A DNA stretch of 37,299 nt from positions 1 through 37,299 of the forward strand of contig JAEWAX010000102.1 in the NCBI GenBank assembly GCA_023391425.1, in the 5' to 3' direction. This DNA is from Bacillota bacterium. Its GTDB lineage: Bacteria; Bacillota; Clostridia; Acetivibrionales; DSM-1351. The notes below the pieces were generated by a model, which worked only from the letters and a program-made list of their open reading frames with translations, had not been told where the DNA came from and did no database searches. Positions 16,527 through 24,745 of the stretch are shown piece after piece. Positions within the stretch are counted from its first letter, which is position 1. Each line of letters starts with the position of its first letter. Made by a program: the position numbers and the translations under genes.

Positions 16527-18155
16527 ATGAAGCGCATTTTTTCCTTTTTCTTAAGCTTTGTCTTCAAAGTGAAACATTTATTTATGCGTCGAAATTTGCA
16601 ATCAAATTCGCAAGCTTCTCAAACGTCTAATTCAAATCCTTATTCTGACAATATTGAATTGAGCATTATTACCCCACCAGTAATATGTAAGCAAGTATCT
16701 TTTCATATTATTGCTGCTATAACTAATACTAATCTGAATGGAAGTATTATGTTAATTAATGCAAAGTGGAGATGGGGTAATCAAAAATACAGGAGTGTTC
16801 TGAACGAGGAAATTGAGGCAAGAGGAGATTCTTTAGTAAACTTAGATCAACTGAGAAGTAAAAAAAATTCTCTAACTGATGTAGAGAGAGAAACATTAAG
16901 TAATAGTTATGAAAAGCTGAAGAAAAGTACGAAATATCTTCGTTTTATAGTAAACGAAGATATGGCTAAAGAAATTCTTAGTAAAGGTTCTTTGGAATTA
17001 TCATTAAAATTGCGCGGAAAAAGTTTAATCGATAGGAAATCAATAAGTGTTTGTAAAAAAGTGACAATACATTCAGGCCGTACTCCGCAAATTCCTCATG
17101 TAGTACAGGGTGCACATCATGGTAACTGGTATTTTGGAGATACCCATTCCCATTCTACACGTTCATGGGATTATTACTTCGGCAATGGTATATATACCAT
17201 TCCTGAGCTAAAATCTCTGGCTATTTTGGCGGGCTTAGATTGGCTTGTACTAACTGATCATGCATATTGCCTTGATTCTAAAAAATTCGATGAAGCAAAA
17301 AAAATAGTGACTAAATTGTCAGAAAAGACTTTTGCATTTTTATACGGTGAGGAACTCTCATGTGCAGAACTTGTTCATAATTCGAAAGCCTATAATTCCT
17401 GCCATTATAATGGAATAATGAATAGTACCTTTGTCCCATGCAAGACAGACCTTTTTCGAGAGGCATCATCACCAGATTCACAGCAAGGAATCAATTATCT
17501 TAAGCAATATGGAGGACTAGTTACAATCAATCATGCTAACTATGGCACCGGCTTGTTCGAAGCATGGAACTTTGATATAAATACATATCCATATACTCAC
17601 GGTGAGACAGGTATTGAGGTAATGAATGGTAAATGGAGCGATTTAAATAATGGTTCAACAACAAGGTGGGTAGACCAACGATTATTAAAAGGTGAACGCG
17701 TTTTTCCTTTTGCAGGTAGTGATACTGAATCCGCCAATCACTTGGGAGAGTGTTATACAGTAGTATATGCAGATAATTTAACACAAACTAATATTAAAGA
17801 TAATTTAGAGAAGGGACATCAATATGTAACAACTTATCCTGGTTTGGCTATTTGGGCAAGGCAAGCTGGTACTTCTGTCTGGTCTTTTATGGGCGATGCG
17901 CTCGCAATGGGAAGTGGAACAGCAGAAATAAACCTATCCTATGCAGATAGCACTGATGGGCTGAATATTTTTATTATGAAAGGGAAAACGGGATGGACAT
18001 CTGAACAGCAGGAATTTTCTACAAAAGTAAGTGCCGGTAGTAGCTTGCTTACGGCAAACATAACTGTTGAGCCTGGATGCTACCTAAGAGCGTACTGTAC
18101 AGAAGTAAATGATAATGATCAAAGGGCTTATACTACACCGATATGGTTTAATTAG
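16527..18155 (+). CDS. CehA/McbA-type PHP metallohydrolase
   Basis: A 542-residue protein. Residues 1-20 are basic and hydrophobic, a possible membrane anchor or non-cleaved signal; residues 40-190 are a poorly conserved region, partly beta-rich; residues 200-410 form the PHP catalytic domain; the rest is a beta-rich C-terminal domain. Metal-ligand motifs of the PHP fold are visible: His207 and His209 (GDTHSHS), Asp244-His245 (TDH), Glu275/276, His293, His336 (INHAN) and Asp399 to His405 (GSDTESANH). CehA/McbA relatives hydrolyse esters, carbamates or phosphoesters; the natural substrate here is unknown. The ribosome binding site AGGGGG is good. It is a single gene between the deacetylase and ndk. 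Confidence 0.88.
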   Translation: MKRIFSFFLSFVFKVKHLFMRRNLQSNSQASQTSNSNPYSDNIELSIITPPVICKQVSFHIIAAITNTNLNGSIMLINAKWRWGNQKYRSVLNEEIEARGDSLVNLDQLRSKKNSLTDVERETLSNSYEKLKKSTKYLRFIVNEDMAKEILSKGSLELSLKLRGKSLIDRKSISVCKKVTIHSGRTPQIPHVVQGAHHGNWYFGDTHSHSTRSWDYYFGNGIYTIPELKSLAILAGLDWLVLTDHAYCLDSKKFDEAKKIVTKLSEKTFAFLYGEELSCAELVHNSKAYNSCHYNGIMNSTFVPCKTDLFREASSPDSQQGINYLKQYGGLVTINHANYGTGLFEAWNFDINTYPYTHGETGIEVMNGKWSDLNNGSTTRWVDQRLLKGERVFPFAGSDTESANHLGECYTVVYADNLTQTNIKDNLEKGHQYVTTYPGLAIWARQAGTSVWSFMGDALAMGSGTAEINLSYADSTDGLNIFIMKGKTGWTSEQQEFSTKVSAGSSLLTANITVEPGCYLRAYCTEVNDNDQRAYTTPIWFN

Positions 18156-18347
18156 TATAGTAGAGAAACATGTGGACAAAAATTCCAATTACTACTTCTA
18201 AATACAGTAACATAATGGTAAAATTGTTTTGTGCTGGTTTGAATATAAATGGTTATTAACCTTTTATCCGGTGTCTACCGCCGCTAATACCCTCACATCT
18301 ATTCATTTTACTTAAAATTAATTATTTAGTGTATAAGGAGAGAAACA

Positions 18348-18752
18348 ATGGAAAGAACAATGGTACTTATCAAGCCGGATGCAATGGAGCGAAAATTAAT
18401 GGGACAAATAATCTCTATTTATGAGGAGAAAGGACTTTGCATATCAGCTTTAAAAATAATAAAGCCTTCTTTAGAAATTGCAAAAGAACATTATATTGAA
18501 CATAAAGATAAATCATTCTTTGAAACTCTTGTGAGCTATATTATGAGAGGAAATGTGTGTGCATTAATTATAGAAGGAGTTAACGCTATTTCAATAGTAA
18601 GAAAAATAAATGGAGCAACCGATCCTTTGAATGCCGATATAGGGTCAGTTAGAGGCCGATTTGCAATGTCAAAATTAGAAAACACTGTTCATTCTTCGGA
18701 TTCTGTTCAAAGTGCTGAACGTGAGATACATATATGGTTTCCAGAGCTATAA
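18348..18752 (+). CDS. ndk: Nucleoside diphosphate kinase
   Basis: Cytoplasmic enzyme that transfers the gamma phosphate of ATP to nucleoside diphosphates through a phosphohistidine. At 134 residues it has the normal bacterial length. Key residues are in place: Lys9 in LIKPDA, Arg85, Thr91 in GATDP, Arg102 in SVRGRF, Asn112 and the catalytic His115 in NTVHSSDS, and the ending REIHIWF. The start follows AAGGAGAG. It stands alone: upstream is a 190-base gap with a GC-rich patch, and downstream a decayed membrane-protein remnant. NDK is a small, often stand-alone enzyme, so this position is not informative about function. Confidence 0.96.
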   Translation: MERTMVLIKPDAMERKLMGQIISIYEEKGLCISALKIIKPSLEIAKEHYIEHKDKSFFETLVSYIMRGNVCALIIEGVNAISIVRKINGATDPLNADIGSVRGRFAMSKLENTVHSSDSVQSAEREIHIWFPEL

Positions 18753-18850
18753 CTTTAAAATAATTGTATTTTTTGATAATCGAATTAAATATCGAAGAGA
18801 TGTCAACTATTAAATTCTATCTCGTATGTTTCTGCCAATTGTAAAGTGAA

Positions 18851-18967
18851 TTTTCAGCTATCGCTCCAGCAATTATTTATCCAAATGCTTTGATTGCGAC
18901 ATCCTTGCTTATTATTGGTGGAATACTTGCATTCTTTGTTAAGCCTAAAGTAGTGGCAGCAGCGTAG
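18851..18967 (+). pseudogene. C-terminal remnant of a membrane transporter-like gene
   Basis: A 38-codon frame without start codon ends with TAG at 18965-18967. The peptide includes AIIYPNALIATSLLIIGGIL followed by AFFVKPKVVAAA, which looks like the last transmembrane helix and basic tail of a transporter such as an MFS permease. The frame is closed on the left by a TAA at 18842-18844. A strong terminator stands 38 bases after the stop, as expected for the end of a once intact gene. The family assignment is a guess; that this is a broken coding end is better supported. Confidence 0.5.
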
Positions 18968-19004
18968 TACATAAGGAATTGGAAATATATTTTGTAACGA
19001 ATTC

Positions 19005-19050
19005 AACGCTGGAAAGTACTGGAAAAGGAGCTTGCCAGCGTTATTTTTCT
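19005..19050 (+). terminator. Intrinsic terminator after the membrane-protein remnant
   Basis: AACGCTGG (19005-19012) pairs perfectly with CCAGCGTT (19035-19042); after one mismatch AAG/CTT extends the stem inward. TTATTTTTCT follows the 3' arm. Confidence 0.75.
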
Positions 19051-19091
19051 ATCAAAATACTATAATCATATACATTTGGAGGTAAAGATAA

Positions 19092-19640
19092 ATGAAAAAA
19101 TCAGCTCTAGTGCTATTTATATTTGTAATGATTACGGCTCTTGGTGCATGTGGTACACAAACGACTCGTACTACTGCTAGTTCGTCTGAGGCAACAACTT
19201 CCCAAGCTGTTGCCTCAGAAAATACAAAAGTTGACGAAAATGGATGGACCAAAGTAAATAAAGTTGTTACTGTTGAAGATATACAATACACGGTAAATGC
19301 TTTTAAGAATGGCAATGGATCAGGTGTTTTTAAACCAGAGGATGGTAAAACTTATTGCTTAATTGATATAACAGTAAAAAATAATACGAAGGAAGAGGCT
19401 TCATTAAGCTCAATTCTAATGTTTGATTTAACTGATGCTAATGGAAATTCATATGATATTTCTATTGGTGGGTTAGCAAGTTTAGAGGAAGAAAAGCTTG
19501 CACAACTTGACGGAAGTGTAGCAGCATCAAGTGAAAGGAGAGGTGGTTTAGCTTATGAGGTTCCTGAAAATGCAGAGGGACTTACTCTTGCTATTAAAGA
19601 GATATTAGGGGGTGGAGACCAAAAAGTTAAACTAAATTAA
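19092..19640 (+). CDS. DUF4352 lipoprotein
   Basis: A 182-residue exported protein. The signal peptide (KKSALVLFIFVMITA) ends in a lipobox Leu17-Gly-Ala-Cys20, so the mature protein is lipid-anchored at Cys20 to the outer face of the membrane. A Thr/Ser-rich linker of about 30 residues follows, then a DUF4352 immunoglobulin-like domain (about residues 50-180; YCLIDITVKNNTKEEASLSS is the most typical part). The domain is common in Gram-positive lipoproteins and has no known enzymatic activity. TTGGAGGT precedes the ATG. It is monocistronic, with a terminator about 100 bases downstream of the stop. Confidence 0.9.
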   Translation: MKKSALVLFIFVMITALGACGTQTTRTTASSSEATTSQAVASENTKVDENGWTKVNKVVTVEDIQYTVNAFKNGNGSGVFKPEDGKTYCLIDITVKNNTKEEASLSSILMFDLTDANGNSYDISIGGLASLEEEKLAQLDGSVAASSERRGGLAYEVPENAEGLTLAIKEILGGGDQKVKLN

Positions 19641-19738
19641 TTAAACAAAATTAGTAGGAAACATATCAGCGTTAAACAATTATTAATTTGAAATAAATGT
19701 TATTTCTGTAATTATAACAATAGTGATTTCTGATAAAG

Positions 19739-19790
19739 ACAGCATACAAATTTATTGGGTTGTAACTCAACTAGTTGTACGCTGTTTTTT
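19739..19790 (+). terminator. Intrinsic terminator after the lipoprotein gene
   Basis: ACAGC-A-TACAA (19739-19749) pairs with TTGTA-C-GCTGT (19775-19785) with one A-C mismatch, and the loop contains a further stem (TTGGGTT with AACTCAA). The 3' arm runs into a stretch of six T. Confidence 0.8.
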
Positions 19791-19950
19791 GTTACAAAAA
19801 ATATGTGTATTTTTTGTAGAATAAAAGATTTTCATTTTTACAATTATGTAATATAATATTAAAAGATTGTATTATTTTGGTATCAACTATGTTGTACCTT
19901 CATTCTAATTAATTAGCTAAAAAAATAAGTTGGAAAAAATATTCTAAATC

Positions 19951-19967
19951 GTATTCTGCTAGAATAC
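19951..19967. promoter_or_regulatory. Perfect inverted repeat before the OB-fold gene
   Basis: GTATTCT (19951-19957), three bases, then AGAATAC (19961-19967): a 17-base operator-like dyad centred about 70 bases before the ATG at 20027. No regulator can be assigned. Confidence 0.35.
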
Positions 19968-20026
19968 ATATTACATTAGATAAATAAAAGAGAGACACAA
20001 CAGCAAAAGAGAGGAGTGGGGGGAGA

Positions 20027-20704
20027 ATGGTCGGAAATGTGATTGAAAACAATGTGGTGACCATTTCAGGAAAAGTAATTTCAGAGGTTGAATATAGTCA
20101 TGAAGTATATGGTGAGGGCTTTTATTCATTTTATTTAGATGTCCCTAGATTAAGTGACAGCAGCGATAAAATATCTGTTACATTTTCAGAACGTCTTGTA
20201 CCAAAGAATAAACTTCAATTAGGAGTGCCTTTGGAAATAGAAGGTCAATTTAGATCTTACAATAGCTATAAGAGCGAGTCTAATAAGCTCGTACTTACTG
20301 TATTTGCACGAGAAGTAATCTTTGCTGATGAAGAAAAAAGAATTAAGAATCCGAATCAAATTTTTCTTAATGGATACATATGCAAGAATCCAATATATAG
20401 AATGACACCATTTGGTAGAGAGATAACTGATATTCTTGTTGCAGTGAATAGGCCTTACAACAAATCAGATTATATACCTTGTATAGCGTGGGGAAGGAAT
20501 GCGAGATATTCACAGAACTTGACTATAGGAGATAATATAAAAATCTGGGGAAGAATTCAAAGTAGAGAATATCAGAAGAAGTTGGAATCTGGTGAAACTA
20601 TTTCGAAAACTGCCTATGAGGTATCAGTGTCCAAAATGGAAGTATGTGATGAAACTCAAAATAAAGAAACTGAAGATGTCAATGAAAGCTCACCAGAAGA
20701 GTAA
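20027..20704 (+). CDS. Single-stranded DNA-binding-like protein with two OB-like segments
   Basis: A 225-residue protein. The first half (residues 1-100; NNVVTISGKVISEVEYSHE, then VPLEIEGQFRSYNS) and the second half (residues 108-205; NQIFLNGYICKNPIYRMTPFG through YIPCIAWGRNARYSQNLTIGD) each have the strand pattern of an SSB-type OB fold, and the second is closest to true Ssb. The C-terminus is acidic (ETEDVNESSPEE) as in Ssb tails, but lacks the terminal DDxPF-type motif that recruits partner proteins. Clostridial genomes carry this in addition to the replicative ssb. The role could be DNA binding in repair or sporulation; it is unproven. A GGAGTGGGGGGAG site precedes the ATG. Confidence 0.78.
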   Translation: MVGNVIENNVVTISGKVISEVEYSHEVYGEGFYSFYLDVPRLSDSSDKISVTFSERLVPKNKLQLGVPLEIEGQFRSYNSYKSESNKLVLTVFAREVIFADEEKRIKNPNQIFLNGYICKNPIYRMTPFGREITDILVAVNRPYNKSDYIPCIAWGRNARYSQNLTIGDNIKIWGRIQSREYQKKLESGETISKTAYEVSVSKMEVCDETQNKETEDVNESSPEE

Positions 20705-20735
20705 AATATATCTGACATTATATAAATTTAATAAC

Positions 20736-20790
20736 AAAGCGCCTCATCTTAAGCAAATATGATTAAGAATGAGGTGCTTTTATTTTATCT
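20736..20790 (+). terminator. Intrinsic terminator after the OB-fold gene
   Basis: AAAGC-G-CCTCAT-CTTAA (20736-20752, with short mismatches) pairs with TTAAG-A-ATGAGG-T-GCTTT (20763-20780). A T-rich tract (TATTTTAT) follows the 3' arm. Confidence 0.8.
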
Positions 20791-20884
20791 CTATATAGTA
20801 ATAAAAAAATCATTTACAGGGAAAAATTCTAAAACAGAGAATTAACAACATTTCATTATAAAAGAGAAAATGGTGAGTAAATCT

Positions 20885-21277
20885 ATGCTGAAAAAAGGCG
20901 ATGTACTATTAGTATTAATGGTTATATTTTGTGTTTTGGCTTGCTGTGCTTTATACAATGATAATGGCCCTAACAGTGTAGCTAGTTGGAATAATCTGAG
21001 TAACAGTAGCAAGACAAGCAAAATTATTGCAATAATAAAAAAAGATAATGTGACAATTGAAACTATTAATTTATCAAACATAAAAGATAGAAAAACAATA
21101 AAAATATCTGGGCAGTATGCGACGACTATAATTGCAGAGCATAATAGGATATGCTTTCTTGATTCAAATTGTCCGGATGAAGTATGTGTTAAAACTGGTT
21201 GGTTAAGTAAAGTTGGAGATTTAGCTGTTTGTCTGCCAAATAAAATAATTATTAAGCTTGCGCAAAATCAATACTAA
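20885..21277 (+). CDS. NusG domain II-containing membrane-anchored protein
   Basis: A 130-residue protein with an N-terminal membrane segment (VLLVLMVIFCVLACCALY) and a C-terminal domain of the NusG_II family, with the characteristic CPDEVCVKTGWLSKVGD and CLPNKIIIKL. The paired cysteines could bind metal or form a disulfide outside the membrane. The family lies beside Gx transporter genes in many Firmicutes, as here, but has no established function and is not related in role to the transcription factor NusG. GGTGAG at 20872-20877 fits the ATG at 20885; the ATG at 20870 is a possible alternative. The Gx transporter follows after 97 bases. Confidence 0.85.
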   Translation: MLKKGDVLLVLMVIFCVLACCALYNDNGPNSVASWNNLSNSSKTSKIIAIIKKDNVTIETINLSNIKDRKTIKISGQYATTIIAEHNRICFLDSNCPDEVCVKTGWLSKVGDLAVCLPNKIIIKLAQNQY

Positions 21278-21374
21278 TTCTCTCTGTGTGCTTACAAATG
21301 TGATTATTACAGCCTCTGCATTAAATAATATTATTATTTGAGTATAAAAATGTGATTTGAATTGGGGTGGTCAG

Positions 21375-21914
21375 GTGAAGCTTTATATAAGAAATGCTGT
21401 TAATATAAAAAAAATAACGCTCTTAGCAGTGTTGGCTTCTCAAGCTATCGTGCTTTCAATAATAGAAGCGTGGATTCCAATTCCAATTGGTATACCTGGT
21501 ATAAAACTTGGTTTAGCAAATATAATTACACTAATTATATTAATATTTTTTGATCTTTCAGATGCACTGATAATAATGCTAATCAGATGCTTAATATCAT
21601 CCCTATTTTCGGGAGGCCCAGTAATCTTCGTTTTCAGCATTTGTGGAGGAATATTTAGTGCGATTATTATGTGGATATTCTTGAAGATCCTACAACGCTG
21701 GTTTAGCCTAGTTGGAATAAGTATTGCGGGCTCAATTGCACACAATATAGCTCAGATAGCAGTAGCTTGTCTCATTATGGATGATTTGACAGTTGCAAAT
21801 TATTTGCCGGTGTTACTGATTTCTGGAATTATTATGGGCAGCTTTGTAGGCTATTGTAGTACATTTATTATTAAGGCGATAAAGAAACTAAATGTAATAC
21901 TATTCCACATTTAA
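21375..21914 (+). CDS. Gx transporter family protein (HepS-like component I)
   Basis: A 179-residue membrane protein with five to six helices. The conserved region IPIPIGIPGIKLGLANIITL (residues about 30-50), with alternating Gly and Pro, and SSLFSGGPVIFVFSICGG identify the family once called heptaprenyl diphosphate synthase component I and now named Gx transporters; these resemble ECF-type substrate-binding subunits. Substrate unknown. The start is GTG 21375, since GGGGTGG at 21364-21370 lies five bases before it. The frequent polyprenyl synthetase neighbour is absent here; priA follows under its own promoter. Confidence 0.88.
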   Translation: MKLYIRNAVNIKKITLLAVLASQAIVLSIIEAWIPIPIGIPGIKLGLANIITLIILIFFDLSDALIIMLIRCLISSLFSGGPVIFVFSICGGIFSAIIMWIFLKILQRWFSLVGISIAGSIAHNIAQIAVACLIMDDLTVANYLPVLLISGIIMGSFVGYCSTFIIKAIKKLNVILFHI

Positions 21915-22056
21915 AATATTGAAAGGCCATATTTTAAGTCACCGTTGTTGCGGTACACTGCATAAACAGCGGTCATAGTATTGAACAACATTTGTAAAGT
22001 TATACTTTTAGAATCTGTTTACGAATAATGTTTCTATTTGAATTGGTTTTATTGAT

Positions 22057-22086
22057 TTGATAAGTAATTTATATATCTGATATAAT
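22057..22086 (+). promoter_or_regulatory. Strong sigma-A promoter of priA and probably of the following run
   Basis: TTGATA at 22057-22062 (five of six), 18-base spacer, and a perfect TATAAT at 22081-22086. It is the best promoter match I found in the window and would give a leader of about 100 bases before priA. Confidence 0.65.
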
Positions 22087-22140
22087 AGTATTTTAATAAA
22101 GTAGAATTAGTAACGCTCAATGGATAAGAAGACTTAGTTG

Positions 22141-22170
22141 AGAGGAGTTATAGCTTCCTCTAAATTTTTA
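22141..22170 (+). promoter_or_regulatory. Hairpin in the priA leader
   Basis: AGAGGAG (22141-22147) pairs with TTCCTCT (22155-22161) with one G-T pair, followed by AAATTTTTA. It looks like a weak terminator placed after the promoter and before the gene, so it could attenuate transcription; alternatively it may only be a leader hairpin. Confidence 0.4.
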
Positions 22171-22195
22171 GGAACTTTTTCAATATAACGTATAT

Positions 22196-24670
22196 ATGGG
22201 GCCAAACAAGATGAATATGACGACTGCATCAATTGTTCTTAGCAATACAACAAGAGCCTTTGATAAAAAATATACATATGCTGTTCCAGAAGGCCTAGTA
22301 GGCCAAATTTGTGTTGGTTGCAGAGTTTTAGTTCCATTTGGAAATGGAAGTATGGTAAAAGAAGGCTTTGTATTAGAAATGAATCCAAAAAATAACCTTG
22401 AAAAGGCTATTGAGTATAAGGCAATAAAACAAGTACTAGAGCCATATCCTTTGTTAAAAGAAGATAATATACAACTTTTAGAGTGGATGAAAAGGCAATA
22501 TATTTGTACATATTCAGATGCAATCAAATGCATGCTCCCACCAGGAATCAACGTTAAGACAGTAAGAAATGTAAAGCTTTTATCACTTGAAAATAAAAAA
22601 GTCTTTAAGAAAAGTAATATGAATAAAATAATGGACAACCTGTCATGTGCTGGTGGAGAATGCGAGTATGAACAACTACGAGGCATGTGCAATATAAAGG
22701 GCTTTAAAGGCTATATACAGGAATTATGTGAATGCAACGCAATAACTATTGAGGAAGGTTATGAGCAAAAGGTTAACGCAAAAACAGTAAAGGGTGTCTG
22801 TCTCTCAAAGTCAAGGGAAGAAATCATAGAAGAACTTGAAAACAATGCAATAAAAAGGATTCAACACGTCAGAGTGTTGGAAATACTACTTGATAATGAA
22901 ATAGTTTCAGTTACCGATTTGCAAAGGTTTGCAGGTGTCACATCATCAGTGCTGGATACTTTGAGCAAGTATGGCTACATATGCTATAAAAATTTGGAGA
23001 TTGAAAGAAATCCTTTAAAGGATAAAATCTATGAAAAAACAGAGCACCTTACGCCAACTGAGGAACAAGCTAAAGCCTTAACACTATTAAAACAACAGCT
23101 AGACAAAAGGGAATACAAGGAAAGCCTGATACATGGAATAACTGGAAGCGGAAAGACAGAGGTATATCTACAGCTTATTTCACATTGCTTTGAGATGGGT
23201 AAAAGAGCAATAATGCTTGTTCCCGAAATAGCGTTAACTCCTCAAATGGTTGAAAGATTTGTATCTCGATTTGGCAAAAGAGTTGCGGTTATGCATAGCC
23301 GACTGTCACTAGGAGAAAGGTTTGACCAATGGAAGCTTATAAGTGAGGGAAAGGTTGATGTAGTAGTTGGTGCTCGTTCGGCTGTATTTGTACCAATAAG
23401 TAATTTAGGATTAATTGTTATTGATGAGGAGCATGAAAACTCATACAAATCAGAATCCATGCCTAGATATAATGCAAAAGAGGTAGCTCAAAAAAGATGT
23501 GAAATAAATAAAGCCCTGCTTCTATATGGTTCAGCTACACCTTCAGTGGATACATATTATAGGGCGGTAGAGAAAGACCTTGAGCTTATCGAAATGAAAA
23601 ATAGACCAAATACAGCAAAACTCCCATGTGTTGAGTTAGTAGACCTCCGACTGGAATTGGAAAAAGGAAATAAAACGCCATTTAGTGAAAGACTGATGGA
23701 GGAACTAATAAAAAATAGTGATAATAAGCAACAAAGTATATTATTTTTAAACAGACGTGGATTTTCAACTTTTGTATTTTGCAGGAATTGTGGCTATACT
23801 ATGAAATGTCCTGAGTGTAATATTGCATTAACCTATCACTCAAAGAATGATAGATTGATATGCCATTACTGTGGTTTCACTGTAAAGAATCCTACAAAAT
23901 GCCCATCTTGTGAAAGTAAAAACATAAGGTATTTTGGTATTGGAACTCAGAAAATTGAGGAAGAAATAAAGCAAAGGCTTCCTGATAGTTCAGTAATTAG
24001 AATGGATACTGACACTATAGGTTACAAAAATGCACATGAAGAAATACTGAATCGTTTTAAAACTGAGAACATAAATATAATGGTAGGCACTCAGATGATA
24101 GCTAAGGGACATGATTTTCCCAATGTTACTTTAGTTGGGGTTTTAGCTGCTGACAGTATGCTAAATACGGGTGATTTCAGATCATCAGAACGAACCTTTC
24201 AGCTGCTGACACAGGTAGCTGGAAGGGCTGGTAGGGGCGATATAGGAGGACGAGTAATAATCCAAACGTATAATACAGAAGATTATAGTATACTGGCAGC
24301 TTGCCGACAAGATTTTATTAGCTTTTATAATCAAGAAATATTGATAAGGGAGCGATTAGGTTACCCTCCATTCTCAAATATAGCAATAATTACTTTTAGT
24401 GGACGAAAGGATAGGACTATTTTTGAAGTTGCAAAAAGTATTAAACCTGGTCTTATGGAAAAATGTACTTCGGATTTTGAGGTTTTGGGTCCATCAAGAT
24501 GTCCTATACCTAAAATAGCAAATAAATATCGTTGGAGACTGGTTGTAAAAGCAAAGAATCTCGACCTGCTAGTTGATGAATTAACTAGAATGTCAGATAG
24601 AATATGGAAAAAAGCAAAGGATGAGGATATAATGATGAGCATAGATATAAACCCGTACAATATGCTATAA
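22196..24670 (+). CDS. priA: Primosomal protein N' (PriA) helicase
   Basis: ATP-dependent 3'-to-5' DNA helicase that recognises stalled forks and reloads the replisome. At 824 residues it has the usual length. The N-terminal 3'BD starts near residue 7 (ASIVLSNTTRAFDKKYTYAV). Walker A is GITGSGKTE near residue 315 and the DEEH box VIDEEH lies near residue 410. Eight cysteines in CRNCGYTMKCPEC and the later CHYCG and CPSC form the two zinc sites (about residues 526-580), and VGTQMIAKGHDFPNV belongs to helicase motif V. The start is uncertain: ATG 22196, 22211 and 22217 are in frame, and none has a strong binding site. It opens the conserved run def-fmt-DUF116 and further. Confidence 0.97.
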   Translation: MGPNKMNMTTASIVLSNTTRAFDKKYTYAVPEGLVGQICVGCRVLVPFGNGSMVKEGFVLEMNPKNNLEKAIEYKAIKQVLEPYPLLKEDNIQLLEWMKRQYICTYSDAIKCMLPPGINVKTVRNVKLLSLENKKVFKKSNMNKIMDNLSCAGGECEYEQLRGMCNIKGFKGYIQELCECNAITIEEGYEQKVNAKTVKGVCLSKSREEIIEELENNAIKRIQHVRVLEILLDNEIVSVTDLQRFAGVTSSVLDTLSKYGYICYKNLEIERNPLKDKIYEKTEHLTPTEEQAKALTLLKQQLDKREYKESLIHGITGSGKTEVYLQLISHCFEMGKRAIMLVPEIALTPQMVERFVSRFGKRVAVMHSRLSLGERFDQWKLISEGKVDVVVGARSAVFVPISNLGLIVIDEEHENSYKSESMPRYNAKEVAQKRCEINKALLLYGSATPSVDTYYRAVEKDLELIEMKNRPNTAKLPCVELVDLRLELEKGNKTPFSERLMEELIKNSDNKQQSILFLNRRGFSTFVFCRNCGYTMKCPECNIALTYHSKNDRLICHYCGFTVKNPTKCPSCESKNIRYFGIGTQKIEEEIKQRLPDSSVIRMDTDTIGYKNAHEEILNRFKTENINIMVGTQMIAKGHDFPNVTLVGVLAADSMLNTGDFRSSERTFQLLTQVAGRAGRGDIGGRVIIQTYNTEDYSILAACRQDFISFYNQEILIRERLGYPPFSNIAIITFSGRKDRTIFEVAKSIKPGLMEKCTSDFEVLGPSRCPIPKIANKYRWRLVVKAKNLDLLVDELTRMSDRIWKKAKDEDIMMSIDINPYNML

Positions 24671-24745
24671 TATAAGCAGATAGTTTGTTAGTTATATAGT
24701 ATTTGGTGGAAATAATAATATTCATATAAATTTGGAGGTTGTTTT

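Larger units (their letters stand above)
18753..19091. other. Gap holding a decayed gene and its terminator
   Basis: No intact gene in 339 bases. The right two thirds contain the 3' remnant of a membrane-protein gene and an intrinsic terminator, both listed separately; the first 90 bases are AT-rich and I recognise nothing in them. A TATAAT at 19061-19066 may belong to a promoter of the following lipoprotein gene, but no -35 is evident. Confidence 0.5.
19641..20026. other. Gap with terminator and operator-like repeat
   Basis: No gene supported in 386 bases. The left part holds a clear terminator (19739-19790), the middle is very AT-rich, and the right part has an inverted repeat 60 bases before the next gene (19951-19967). 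I see no convincing -35/-10 pair. Confidence 0.5.

Noticed and set aside
22180..22692. Minus-strand frame of 170 codons opposite the start of priA
   Set aside because: The plus strand encodes the conserved PriA N-terminus; the opposite frame has no family features.
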